Shown: piece by piece, positions 1 to 10,630 of the stretch | Position numbering within the stretch: position 1 is the first letter of the stretch | Layout of the letters: each line of letters begins with the position of its first letter | NCBI GenBank assembly: GCA_041752635.1 | Contig: JBGSWC010000074.1 | Span: forward strand, 1-17,686 | Reading direction: 5' to 3' | DNA: 17,686 bases | Origin: JBGSWC01 sp041752635 | Lineage (GTDB): Bacteria > Planctomycetota > Planctomycetia > Pirellulales > Lacipirellulaceae | Program-made: the position numbers and the translations under genes | Notes under the pieces: generated by a model | Told to the model about the DNA's origin: nothing | The model's input: the letters and a program-made list of their open reading frames with translations, nothing else | Database searches by the model: none

Positions 1-488
1 TCCGCTCGCGGCTCGCGCGGGCGCTGGAGACGCGCGGCCATGTGGTGCTGCAGGCCGAGGATGTTGAGGCGGCTCGCCAGATCACGGCCGACGAGCGACC
101 CGACCGGGCGATTGTCGACCTTAAAATGCCGGGGGGCACCGGGCTCGATGTCTTGCGCGAAATCAAGAATTGTTCGGCCGCTACTCAAGTGGTCTTGCTC
201 ACCGGCTACGGCAGCATCGCCAACGCCGTCGACGCAATGCGTCTCGGTGCGGCAGGCTATGTAACTAAGCCGGCCGACACCGACCAGATTCTCGCCGCTT
301 TCGAAACGCGCGACGAAGGTTCACGCGAATTGCCGAAGGCAATCGATCCGCCCTCGCTCGCCGAAGCCGAATGGAACCACATTCAGCAGGTGCTGGCCGA
401 CACCGGCGGCAACCTAAGCCGCGCGGCCATTCTGCTGGGCATCCCCAGGCGGACGCTACAACGAAAGCTGAAGAAGCTCGCACCGTGA
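1..488 (+). CDS. RegA/PrrA/ActR-type redox response regulator, 5'-truncated by the window edge
   Basis: This is the 3' part of a two-component response regulator; the frame is open from base 3, so only the first dozen or so residues (the acidic pocket) are missing. Counting visible residues from base 3, the phosphoacceptor Asp is at about 39 in AIVDLKMPGG, the conserved Thr at 67 in VVLLTGYGS and the Lys at 89 in YVTKPAD. There is no sigma-54 AAA+ domain. After a short linker the protein ends in a Fis-type helix-turn-helix (GGNLSRAAILLGIPRRTLQR, about 136-155), the single-receiver plus Fis-HTH layout of RegA/PrrA/ActR. Family members control respiratory and redox genes with a RegB-type histidine kinase that senses the quinone pool. 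No kinase is visible, though one could lie upstream. The gene points towards the respiratory operon 250 bases downstream, so control of that operon is plausible but inferred. Confidence 0.85.
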   Translation, partial: RSRLARALETRGHVVLQAEDVEAARQITADERPDRAIVDLKMPGGTGLDVLREIKNCSAATQVVLLTGYGSIANAVDAMRLGAAGYVTKPADTDQILAAFETRDEGSRELPKAIDPPSLAEAEWNHIQQVLADTGGNLSRAAILLGIPRRTLQRKLKKLAP

Positions 489-503
489 CGGAGGAACTCG
501 CCC

Positions 504-538
504 CGCCTGCCTTCGCCCTTCTGCATTCCGCCTTCCGC
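504..538. repeat. Degenerate 7-base repeat array after the regulator gene
   Basis: Just after the regulator stop codon the DNA falls into 7-base units: CGCCTGC, CTTCGCC, CTTCTGC, ATTCCGC, CTTCCGC. The units are degenerate, but the 7-base spacing holds across five copies. The array is non-coding and resembles in period, though not in sequence, the arrays in four later spacers. Confidence 0.5.
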
Positions 539-583
539 CACCCCCCACTTGGGTGCGACATTAGACCACGTCCGCGCCACCGT

Positions 584-600
584 TAAAGTCGTGTAAAGTC
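584..600 (+). promoter_or_regulatory. TAAAGTC direct repeat, possible operator in the act operon leader
   Basis: TAAAGTC occurs at 584-590 and again at 594-600, exactly 10 bases apart, so both copies lie on the same DNA face. They sit about 140 bases upstream of the chosen actA start, in the only spacer of the cluster large enough for a main promoter. Tandem half-sites with one-turn spacing are typical of response-regulator operators, but I cannot tie this one to a protein. No convincing -35/-10 pair is visible. The stretch from 601 to 739 is a leader with short GC-rich stem-loops, one being CTCGT/ACGAG at 719-733 just before the start codon. Confidence 0.3.
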
Positions 601-739
601 TAGGAGAAAACTTCGCGGGGATTTGCCGGGACGGTGTTGGCGAAACAACCCCTATCGGCTCTACTCTCTCGCTGGGGTTCGTCCGCTTCGCTCGGGGCGG
701 ATGTTTCATTGTGCTTGTCTCGTCTGGTACGAGGGTGTT

Positions 740-1423
740 GTGGATCGTTTCGTTTTTCCCAGGTGGATCAACCAATTTGTGCTGATGGCACTCGCCGGCG
801 GGGGCGTTGCGGCCGCGTATGCCGCGGGCGTTTGGACCTATGGCACGCTGCCCGGCACGCTGCGGACCGGCCACAAGCCCGAACAACCGGTGCCGTTCAG
901 CCATCGCCTGCACGCAGGCGAGCTGAAAATGGACTGCCGCTATTGTCATAGCACGGTCGACAAAGCGGCCCACGCCGCCGTGCCGGCGACGAGCACCTGT
1001 CTCAATTGTCACAGCGGCAAATACAGCGATGGCAGCGCTCCCTACACGGCCATCCACAGCGATAGCCCGAAGCTGCTAGCAATTCGCGAGAGTCAAGCGA
1101 GCGGCGAGCCGGTCGAGTGGATCAAGGTTCATCAACTGGCCGACTACGTTTACTTCAACCACATAGCCCACGTCAAAGCGGGCGTAAGTTGTGTCGTTTG
1201 CCACGGCCGCATCGACACAATGGACGTCGTTTACCAGCACGAGAGCCTCAGCATGGCGTGGTGCATCACCTGTCACCGTAACCCTGAGCCCAACCTGCGC
1301 CCGCTCGCTGAGATAACCAACCTTGCTTGGGTGCCCGAAGGCGACGCGGCCACAATCGGAGCGGAGGTCGCCAAAGTCCTCGATGTTCACCCCAACACCA
1401 ACTGTTCGACCTGCCACCGCTAG
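740..1423 (+). CDS. actA: Alternative complex III subunit ActA, pentaheme cytochrome c
   Basis: ActA is the membrane-anchored multiheme cytochrome c of alternative complex III, a menaquinol:cytochrome c oxidoreductase, and acts on the outer face of the cytoplasmic membrane. From the GTG at 740 the protein has 227 residues and one hydrophobic N-terminal helix (about 11-33), followed by five CxxCH sites at 66-70, 87-91, 151-155, 175-179 and 222-226. The segment VPFSHRLHAGELKMDCRYCH is characteristic of the family. I chose GTG 740 because the protein then begins DRFVFPRWINQ, matching the usual ActA N-terminus, and a GAGGG lies four bases upstream. In-frame TTG 623 and ATG 701 would add residues unlike the family. 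It is the first gene of the cluster. Confidence in function is high and in the exact start moderate. Confidence 0.93.
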   Translation: MDRFVFPRWINQFVLMALAGGGVAAAYAAGVWTYGTLPGTLRTGHKPEQPVPFSHRLHAGELKMDCRYCHSTVDKAAHAAVPATSTCLNCHSGKYSDGSAPYTAIHSDSPKLLAIRESQASGEPVEWIKVHQLADYVYFNHIAHVKAGVSCVVCHGRIDTMDVVYQHESLSMAWCITCHRNPEPNLRPLAEITNLAWVPEGDAATIGAEVAKVLDVHPNTNCSTCHR

Positions 1424-1428
1424 TGGGA

Positions 1429-1494
1429 AATGACGAAGCACGAATGACGAAATCAGTCACCGAGTTCGTCATTCGGATTTAGTCATTCGTCATT
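1429..1494. repeat. Inverted 7-base repeat array between actA and actB
   Basis: The left arm has units TGACGAA, GCACGAA, TGACGAA (1431-1451). The right arm has TTCGTCA, TTCGGAT, TTAGTCA, TTCGTCA (1465-1492). The arms are reverse complements of each other, so the transcript can fold into a long imperfect stem. The right arm recurs without a change over 31 bases between actB and actC. From 1495 to the actB start at 1576 I see neither repeats nor a Shine-Dalgarno sequence. Confidence 0.8.
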
Positions 1495-1575
1495 ACCCGA
1501 ATCCGCCCAAAATTGCCTAACGCCTTCTAAACGCGAAGCTTTCTCCGACCTCGACAACGCCCAATCCAATCATAA

Positions 1576-4761
<3,186 letters not shown>

Positions 4762-4765
4762 CGAG

Positions 4766-4844
4766 AATGACGAAACCGGAATGACAAATGACGAACAAGA
4801 CGCACCCCCTAACGTTCGTCATTCGGATTTAGTCATTCGTCATT
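4766..4844. repeat. Inverted 7-base repeat array between actB and actC
   Basis: The left units are TGACGAA, ACCGGAA, TGACAAA, TGACGAA (4768-4795) and the right units TTCGTCA, TTCGGAT, TTAGTCA, TTCGTCA (4815-4842). The 31 bases from 4814 to 4844 are identical to 1464-1494 in the previous spacer, while the left arms differ. The array begins a few bases after the actB stop and ends 31 bases before the actC start, leaving no Shine-Dalgarno sequence. Confidence 0.85.
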
Positions 4845-4875
4845 TCCCCGAGCACTCAATCCTTTCCACGAAGTA

Positions 4876-6321
4876 ATGGCCACAGCAGACCTCACACTCA
4901 ACGGCGGCACACTGCCTCGTCCGATTACCGACGATCCCGACTTCGTCGACAAGCCGCTTGTCGAGGGGGCGAACACGTATGGGTCGGTGACCGACAAGGT
5001 TTGCAAAGTCGCGCTCAACAATAAACCACCTTTGGCGTGGTATATTTCGTTCGCCGTCGCCAGCAGCATCTGTGGCATGTTCTTCGCACTCATCGGCTAC
5101 GTCGTCTTCACGGGCGTCGGGCGTTGGGGCAATACGAACCCCATCTTCTGGGGCTTTCCGATTGTGAACTTCGTGTTCTGGGTCGGTATTGGTCACGCGG
5201 GAACGTTGATCTCGGCGATTTTGTTTTTGTTCCGTCAAAACTGGCGGACGAGTATCAATCGCTTTGCCGAGGCGATGACCATTTTCGCGGTCGCCTGTGC
5301 TGGCATTTTCCCAGGCATTCACGTCGGCCGGGTGTGGTTCGCCTATTGGCTGGGGCCTTACCCGAGCACGCCGCTCTACATGTGGCCCAACTTCCGTAGC
5401 CCGCTGCTGTGGGACGTGTTCGCGGTCAGCACCTATGCCAGCGTGTCGGTCGTGTTTTGGTACATGGGCATGATTCCCGACCTCGCGACGCTTCGCGACC
5501 GGGCGAAAGACAAGTTCCGTCAGTTCGGTTATGGCATTCTCTCGCTCGGCTGGACTGGCTCGGCCAGCCAGTGGCGAGTATACGAAAAGGCCTACGTGCT
5601 GCTCGCTGCACTCGCCGCGCCCCTGGTGCTATCCGTTCATACGATCGTCAGCTTCGACTTCGCTGTGAGCCAACTACCGGGTTGGCACACGACAATTTTC
5701 CCCCCTTACTTCGTGGCGGGGGCTGTGTTCAGCGGCTTCGGCATGGTGCTGACGCTGATGGTGCCGTGCCGTGAGTGGTATGGCTTCAAAGAGTTGATGA
5801 CGATCCAGCACCTTGAGAACGTCTGCAAGATTCTGCTCGCCACCGGCACGATGGTCGGGCTCGCGTATATCACCGAGTTTTTTATGGCGTGGTACAGCGG
5901 CAGTCTCTACGAATACGAAGCGTTCTATAATCGGGCGTTTGGTATCTCGTGGTACGCCTATTACATCATGTTCTTCTGTAACGTGATTTCGCCACAATTG
6001 TTCTGGTTCAAGAAATTCCGCACGACTCCTTGGCTGATGTTCATCGTGTCGATTTTCGTGAATATCGGCATGTGGTTCGAGCGGTACGTGATCGTGATCA
6101 CCACGCTTGAACGCCCTCATATTCCTTCGAGTTGGCAAAAGTTCGTGCCAACCTGGGTCGACTACTTGATGTTGCTGGGCAGCTTTGGATTGTTCTTTAC
6201 GCTGTTCTTGTTGTTTATCCGGTTCCTGCCGATGGTCGCCATGGCGGAAGTAAAACACGTAATGCCGCACTCGCATGGCGGTGATGAAGGCCACAGCCCA
6301 GATCACGATGCGAAACACTAG
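4876..6321 (+). CDS. actC: Alternative complex III subunit ActC, NrfD/PsrC-like quinol-binding membrane protein
   Basis: ActC is one of two NrfD-like integral membrane subunits of alternative complex III and is expected to take part in menaquinol binding and possibly proton movement. The protein has 481 residues with about ten hydrophobic helices (roughly 53-78, 93-118, 129-150, 179-201, 236-258, 277-297, 315-340, 358-380, 386-410, 429-452). Family-typical motifs include VGIGHAGTLISAILFLFR (His107), YPSTPLYMWPNFRSPLLWD and VLSVHTIVSFDFA (His255, Asp261). The soluble C-terminus (about 460-481) is rich in His, Asp and Glu, like the ActB tail. The start follows the upstream repeat by 31 bases without a Shine-Dalgarno sequence; no other Met comes before the first helix, so the start is fairly secure. 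Confidence 0.94.
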   Translation: MATADLTLNGGTLPRPITDDPDFVDKPLVEGANTYGSVTDKVCKVALNNKPPLAWYISFAVASSICGMFFALIGYVVFTGVGRWGNTNPIFWGFPIVNFVFWVGIGHAGTLISAILFLFRQNWRTSINRFAEAMTIFAVACAGIFPGIHVGRVWFAYWLGPYPSTPLYMWPNFRSPLLWDVFAVSTYASVSVVFWYMGMIPDLATLRDRAKDKFRQFGYGILSLGWTGSASQWRVYEKAYVLLAALAAPLVLSVHTIVSFDFAVSQLPGWHTTIFPPYFVAGAVFSGFGMVLTLMVPCREWYGFKELMTIQHLENVCKILLATGTMVGLAYITEFFMAWYSGSLYEYEAFYNRAFGISWYAYYIMFFCNVISPQLFWFKKFRTTPWLMFIVSIFVNIGMWFERYVIVITTLERPHIPSSWQKFVPTWVDYLMLLGSFGLFFTLFLLFIRFLPMVAMAEVKHVMPHSHGGDEGHSPDHDAKH

Positions 6322-6339
6322 GACGATGAGGCAGAAAAG

Positions 6340-6407
6340 ACTCGCGTGCCGCGGGCTCCGCGAGTGCCCAGCGACGAACTGACAATCGGACAACGACACT
6401 GGCAGTG
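6340..6407. repeat. Stem-loop and small palindrome in the actC-actD/E spacer
   Basis: A perfect 7-base stem, ACTCGCG (6340-6346) with CGCGAGT (6359-6365), encloses a 12-base GC-rich loop. Further on, CACT-GGC-AGTG (6397-6407) is a small palindrome in a GCAGTGGCACAC context. The 130-base spacer has no open reading frame worth calling. The stem could slow or process the operon transcript, or be the remnant of a dispersed repeat; the sequence alone does not decide. Confidence 0.45.
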
Positions 6408-6451
6408 GCACACAGGTAGTGCATCGCAAAAATTGACAACGCTTAAACACA

Positions 6452-7918
6452 ATGACACAAATTCCCGAAGAACAAACTCCTGAAAGCGCGATTGTGCCCG
6501 ATCCGGTGACACTCGGTGTGCTGGCGCGTCTTGCCGGTCCCGACGAACTGGTCAAAGCGGCGCGCCAGATGCGCGAAAAGGGTTACACCAAGCTCGAAGC
6601 GTTTTCGCCTTTCCCGGTGCTGGGCATCGATGAGGCGCTGGCCGCGCCAAAACCGATTTTGCCGTGGGTCGTGTTTTGTGCCGGGTTCACGGGCATGTTG
6701 GTGGCGCTCGGTTTGCAGTTCTACACCAACAGTGTCGAAGGGGCTTGGGCGTTCAGCGGTTACGATTACCACATCAGCGGTAAGCCTTCGTTCAGCTTGC
6801 CGGCCAACATTCCCGTGACATTTGAGCTGATCATTCTGTTCAGTGCATTCACGTCGTTTCTTGGCATGCTCGCATTCAACGGGCTACCCCGGCTCTATAA
6901 CCCCATGTTCCGCAGCAAGCAGTTCTTGTCGGCGACCAACGACGGTTTCTTTCTGTACGCTGATGCAAGTGACCCAAAGTTCAATCCGACGGCGACGGCC
7001 GAAGCGATGGCGACCGTCGGTGCGAGCGGTATGGAAACGATCACTGAAGATCCCACACCCGCCCACGTGCCTGGGTGGTTCCACGTTATCGGCGCGACCA
7101 CTGCCGTCGTGGCCCTCGTTCCGATTGCCTACATCGCCATGGCGCGTGGCGACAACAGCGACGCGCCTCGTTGGCAATTGTGGATCGACATGGACTTCCA
7201 GCCAAAGGCCAAAACACAGGTACTAATGAAGAACGACATCTTTGCCGATGGTCGCACGATGCGGCTGCCGGTCGAAGGGACCGTCGCACGCGGCACTCTC
7301 TACGAAGACCCCCGGCTCTACTACGGCGTCGAGCCCGACGCGGAATCGGGCGAAGTCTTGTTCTTGCAACAAGAAGGTGGACCACCCGAGCCGGCCGAAC
7401 CGCCCACGCAGCCCGAAGCGGGCGAACAAGAACCGGCAGCCGGCTCGAGCGAAGACTCGCCGGAAATTGAAACACCTGCCGAAGGTGAAGGAACAGCCGA
7501 AGAACCCGCTGAAGAACCCGCTACGCCGGAGCCGAATTGGGTGACCAAGTTCCCCATGAAGGTCGACATGGACATGATGACGCGTGGTCAAGAACGCTTC
7601 AAAATCCACTGTTCGGCCTGTCACGGTCTCGGCGGAAACGGCGATGGCCTTGTCGCCCAGCGGGCATTGTCGCTCGAGCAACCGACCTGGGTGCAGCCGA
7701 GCAACTTGCACCAAGACTTCATTCGCGAATACCCAGTTGGCAAGCTCTACAACACAGTCACTAATGGCAAAGGCAAAATGGCCGGTTACCGCGAGCATAT
7801 CGCACTCGAAGATCGCTGGGCAATTGTGCTCTACATCAAGGCGCTACAAGAGTCGCAATGGGCCGACAGCAGCGTGCTGAGCGAAGAAGAATTGCGGGAA
7901 ATGCCCTCGCCTCAATAA
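6452..7918 (+). CDS. actDE: ActD-ActE fusion: alternative complex III membrane subunit joined to monoheme cytochrome c
   Basis: One 488-residue frame covers two proteins usually encoded separately. Residues about 15-170 are ActD-like (DUF3341 type): a small domain, the motif LAAPKPILPWVVFCAGFTGM, and two helices at about 69-89 and 121-144. A third helix (about 208-230) starts the ActE-like part, marked by IFADGRTMRLPVEGTVARG (about 263-281). A linker of about 50 residues rich in Pro, Glu and Ala (310-361) follows, then a cytochrome c domain with CSACH at 387-391 and a likely axial Met at 443 (GKMAGY). There is no stop codon or obvious frameshift between the halves, so the fusion looks genuine. 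ActE carries electrons out of the complex, so the linker may let this heme domain reach the oxidase. The start ATG at 6452 has no Shine-Dalgarno sequence. Confidence 0.92.
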   Translation: MTQIPEEQTPESAIVPDPVTLGVLARLAGPDELVKAARQMREKGYTKLEAFSPFPVLGIDEALAAPKPILPWVVFCAGFTGMLVALGLQFYTNSVEGAWAFSGYDYHISGKPSFSLPANIPVTFELIILFSAFTSFLGMLAFNGLPRLYNPMFRSKQFLSATNDGFFLYADASDPKFNPTATAEAMATVGASGMETITEDPTPAHVPGWFHVIGATTAVVALVPIAYIAMARGDNSDAPRWQLWIDMDFQPKAKTQVLMKNDIFADGRTMRLPVEGTVARGTLYEDPRLYYGVEPDAESGEVLFLQQEGGPPEPAEPPTQPEAGEQEPAAGSSEDSPEIETPAEGEGTAEEPAEEPATPEPNWVTKFPMKVDMDMMTRGQERFKIHCSACHGLGGNGDGLVAQRALSLEQPTWVQPSNLHQDFIREYPVGKLYNTVTNGKGKMAGYREHIALEDRWAIVLYIKALQESQWADSSVLSEEELREMPSPQ

Positions 7919-7935
7919 ACATTGCATGCGTCTCG

Positions 7936-7955
7936 ATTCCCGCCTACGCGAGAAT
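7936..7955. repeat. Short palindrome resembling the dRS3-type ATTCCCGC repeat, actD/E-actF spacer
   Basis: ATTCCCGC (7936-7943) pairs with GCGAGAAT (7948-7955) around CTAC, one base short of a perfect 8-base stem, and is followed by GACG. The layout, ATTCCCGC-nnnn-GCGGGAAT followed by GACG, resembles a dispersed repeat best known from Proteobacteria (dRS3 in Neisseria). In the operon transcript it would form a small hairpin 35 bases before actF. Confidence 0.45.
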
Positions 7956-7990
7956 GACGTAAACCACCGAAACGAGAAGAACCCCCTACG

Positions 7991-9223
7991 ATGCACGGCA
8001 TCTCACTCGATTCTTGGCTAAACGACACCAGCGAACGCCGCCAGGCGAGCCCCGCGCTCGCCGGCGTTGGCGTGCCCCTGATGATTGGCGGAGCGGTTGT
8101 CGCTTTTCTGCCACTGTTGTGGTCCGCGCCCGAGCGTTTTTGGACTGCCTACCTTATCGCTGTCTGCTACTTCGCGAGCATCGCACTCGGCGCACAGTTT
8201 CTGGTCGCAGCGATGCATCTGACCGGGGCTCGCTGGGGCATCGTCGTGAGGCGGCTCGCCGAAGTCATCGCCATGGGCATCGGCATCGTCGGCGTGGCGT
8301 TCATTCCGATTTTGTTTATTGTGTTTTCAGAAACAGGACTGTTGTTTTCGTGGACCAACCCCGAAATCGTTGAAGGAAACGTGCTGCTTGAGCACAAGCG
8401 ACCTTATCTAAATCCCACGTTCTTTGCGATCAGACAAGTCGTTTACTTCCTTAGCTGGTACCTGATTGCTCGCTTCTTCTATCGCGGCAGTGTGGCTCAA
8501 GACCGCGCTCAAACCAACGCCCCGATGGCCCCGCTGCGCGTGTGGTGTGGACCGGCACTCATGTGGTTTGCGTTCACGCTCAGCATGGCGAGCTTCGACT
8601 GGATGATGTCGCTCGCGCCAACCTGGTTTAGCACGATGTTTGGCGTCTATTACTTTGCCGGTAGCGCCGTGGCTATCTTTTCGACACTCATAATCGTCTC
8701 GTACTACCTGCAACAAAGGGGCGTCCTCGCCGGGACGATTACCGTCGAACATTACCACGACCTTGCCAAGTTGCTGTTTGGCTTTGTCGTATTCTGGGGC
8801 TACATCACCTTCAGTCAGTTCATGCTGATCTGGTATGCGAACATCCCCGAAGAGACCCAGTGGTTTGCCGAACGTCAGGGCGAACCGACCACGCTTGGCA
8901 TCTCAGTGCCGGTCGCGGCGCTGTTTATTGGTCACTTGTTTATTCCCTTCTTGGGCTTCATGTCGAGTGCGGTCCGTCGCAACAAACCGCTGATGGCCGC
9001 CTGGGCCATCTACATGCTCATTTGGCATTGGTACGACCTATTCTTTATCATTTCACCGTCGCAGAGCGAAAGTCCGTGGGTGTTCGGCGCTGCCGAAGTC
9101 CTTTGTACTCTCGGCATTGGTGCATTGTTCGTCGGCACATGCATGCGGTACGCCGCCGGGCAATGGCTTGTCCCGGTCCGCGATCCGCGGCTTGGTCAAT
9201 CGCTAGCGTTTGTGAATCACTAG
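7991..9223 (+). CDS. actF: Alternative complex III subunit ActF, second NrfD-like membrane protein
   Basis: ActF is the second NrfD-like integral membrane subunit of alternative complex III and a structural relative of ActC. The protein has 410 residues, is mostly hydrophobic with about ten helices, and carries family-typical segments: PERFWTAYLIAVCYFASIALG early, RLAEVIAMGIGIVGVAF, and MASFDWMMSLAPTWFSTMFG (about 199-218) in the middle, with LIWHWYDLFFIISP near the end. It has no c-heme or iron-sulfur motifs. A GAGAAG about 12 bases upstream of the ATG is a weak ribosome site. It follows actD/E by 72 bases, completing the A-F set; no ActG or ActH homologue is recognisable unless the small protein downstream plays that part. 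Confidence 0.93.
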   Translation: MHGISLDSWLNDTSERRQASPALAGVGVPLMIGGAVVAFLPLLWSAPERFWTAYLIAVCYFASIALGAQFLVAAMHLTGARWGIVVRRLAEVIAMGIGIVGVAFIPILFIVFSETGLLFSWTNPEIVEGNVLLEHKRPYLNPTFFAIRQVVYFLSWYLIARFFYRGSVAQDRAQTNAPMAPLRVWCGPALMWFAFTLSMASFDWMMSLAPTWFSTMFGVYYFAGSAVAIFSTLIIVSYYLQQRGVLAGTITVEHYHDLAKLLFGFVVFWGYITFSQFMLIWYANIPEETQWFAERQGEPTTLGISVPVAALFIGHLFIPFLGFMSSAVRRNKPLMAAWAIYMLIWHWYDLFFIISPSQSESPWVFGAAEVLCTLGIGALFVGTCMRYAAGQWLVPVRDPRLGQSLAFVNH

Positions 9224-9231
9224 ATATTTTC

Positions 9232-9365
9232 ACCACCGAGTCACAGAGGCCGCTGAGAAATGAGCACCGCTGAATGAAGTCGAGCAAACGGAATTTTGCA
9301 TTGGCGATTACGTAATGTGCCTTTCCCAAGTCTGCTTGCTCAGCGTTCTCTGTGACTCAGTGGGT
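9232..9365. repeat. MITE-like element with about 26-base inverted ends, actF to small membrane protein spacer
   Basis: The left end (9232-9257, ACCACCGAGTCACAGAG then GCCGCTGAG) and the reverse complement of the right end (9339-9365, ACCCACTGAGTCACAGAG then AACGCTGAG) agree at 23 of 26 aligned bases after one single-base gap. About 80 bases lie between them, including a second nested pair (GAGCAA 9282-9287 with TTGCTC 9336-9341). The element contains no gene. It nearly fills the spacer, ending 23 bases before the next start codon. No target-site duplication is obvious. Confidence 0.7.
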
Positions 9366-9388
9366 AATCAAACAAACCACCAAATAAA

Positions 9389-9736
9389 ATGTCCGAAACA
9401 CCCGAAACACCGACGCACGATCCAAATATCAAGCATATGGCGGATGACATTAACATCCCCGTACTGGTCGTTTCGGTGCTTGTCACCACATTTCTGGTGC
9501 TCGCGTTCATTTTCGGAGTCCAGGCGTTTTACTATCATTACGAAGAACAGCAACGGCTCGAAAAGAGCGTGAAAGCCGAGTACCGCGATTCGGTTAGTAA
9601 GCTGAACGAACAAGAATTGCGACTGAATCCTACCCAGCCAATGTGGGTCGATAAGGAGAAGGGAAAGGTGGCGATCAAGATCGATCGGGCGATGGAGATT
9701 GTGGTCGACGAGTTGCAGGAAAGCGATGAACAATAG
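9389..9736 (+). CDS. Small single-helix membrane protein of the ACIII-caa3 operon, function unknown
   Basis: The protein has 115 residues: a short polar N-terminus, one transmembrane helix (about 23-46, NIPVLVVSVLVTTFLVLAF), then a charged region with helix-forming sequence and the segment MWVDKEKGKVAIKIDRAMEI (about 85-104). Similar WVDxxxGxVxIxIDRAM segments occur in small proteins encoded beside Sco or oxidase genes, from my general recollection. There are no cysteines, hemes or metal sites, so it is more likely an assembly or structural protein than an electron carrier. Its stop lies three bases before the sco start, implying coupled translation. It could stand in for ActG or be an oxidase assembly factor; the sequence does not decide. 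Met17 (9437) is an alternative start that would keep the helix. Confidence 0.8.
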   Translation: MSETPETPTHDPNIKHMADDINIPVLVVSVLVTTFLVLAFIFGVQAFYYHYEEQQRLEKSVKAEYRDSVSKLNEQELRLNPTQPMWVDKEKGKVAIKIDRAMEIVVDELQESDEQ

Positions 9737-9739
9737 GCG

Positions 9740-10630
9740 ATGAAAACCATGCACAAGGCGAGAGCAAGCATGAAACGAGTACACCCCGCGTTCGTCGGCT
9801 GGTGTGTGCTGCTTGGTGCGCTGTGTGTGTCTGTGGTTCAACCCGCCCGAGCGCAGCTCGCCCGCCCCATGCCCGACGAAGTCGCCGACGTAGGTGTCGA
9901 CGAAAAGCGGGGCGATTCGCTGCCGCTCGACCTCGAGTTTCTCGACGCCAAAGGAAATCGCGTTCGGCTTCGCGAAATCTTCGACGGCTCGAAGCCTGTA
10001 TTGCTGTCACTCAACTACAGCAACTGCCCACTGTTGTGCCGACATCAGCTCAATGGTCTGGTTGATGGCATCGACGACATGGAGTGGACCGCCGGCGACG
10101 AATTCACGATCGTGAGCGTGAGCATCGACCCCCGCGAAACGCCCGACGATGCCCGCAAAACCAAGCAAAAGTATCTCAACGACTATGGTCGCGCCGGCGC
10201 CGGCGATGGTTGGCAGTTTTTGGTTGGTAGCGAAGCAAATATCGCCAAGCTGGCTGAGTCGGTTGGCTTTCGCTACCAGGCTGTCCCCGACACGAACGAC
10301 TACGCGCACGCTGCCGCAATTATGGTCTGTACCCCCGACGGTAAAGTCTCGCGGTACCTTTACGGCGTGCTATTCGAAGAATCGACGATTCGATTGTCGC
10401 TGGTCGAAGCGGGTGAAGGCAAAATCGGCTCGGCCGTCGACCAACTCATTCTCTATTGTTTTCACTACGACGAAACCAAAGGTCGCTATGGGCCTCAAGC
10501 GGTAAAGATCATGCAAGTCGGTGCTGCAACGACGGTAATCGCACTCTCGATCGTGCTGGTGCCGGTGTGGTTGCGAAGCCGCAAGCAAGCGCCCGACGAG
10601 ATTCAACCACAGAGCGACGGAGAGCACTGA
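9740..10630 (+). CDS. sco: SCO1/SenC-family copper chaperone for cytochrome oxidase
   Basis: Sco proteins are thioredoxin-fold copper chaperones that deliver copper to, or reduce, the CuA site of oxidase subunit II on the outer membrane face. The 296-residue protein has a signal peptide (hydrophobic 17-36, likely cleavage after ARA at 38), the copper motif CPLLC (Cys96, Cys100) and the partner His190 in NDYAHAAAIMVC. It differs from many Sco proteins in having a C-terminal transmembrane helix (about 256-278) in place of an N-terminal anchor. An in-frame ATG at 9770 would give a shorter leader and is possible. The gene sits directly before coxB, whose CuA it presumably serves. The last seven codons and the stop lie inside a repeat element, so the PQSDGEH end is probably repeat-derived. 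Confidence 0.92.
   Translation: MKTMHKARASMKRVHPAFVGWCVLLGALCVSVVQPARAQLARPMPDEVADVGVDEKRGDSLPLDLEFLDAKGNRVRLREIFDGSKPVLLSLNYSNCPLLCRHQLNGLVDGIDDMEWTAGDEFTIVSVSIDPRETPDDARKTKQKYLNDYGRAGAGDGWQFLVGSEANIAKLAESVGFRYQAVPDTNDYAHAAAIMVCTPDGKVSRYLYGVLFEESTIRLSLVEAGEGKIGSAVDQLILYCFHYDETKGRYGPQAVKIMQVGAATTVIALSIVLVPVWLRSRKQAPDEIQPQSDGEH

Noticed and set aside
623..739. Upstream TTG or ATG starts for actA
   Set aside because: The added residues do not resemble an ActA N-terminus; GTG 740 with GAGGG gives the family-typical start.
383..1057. Long minus-strand frame across the regulator end and actA start
   Set aside because: It overlaps two well-supported genes and its translation shows no domain or membrane pattern; GC-rich third positions create such antisense frames.
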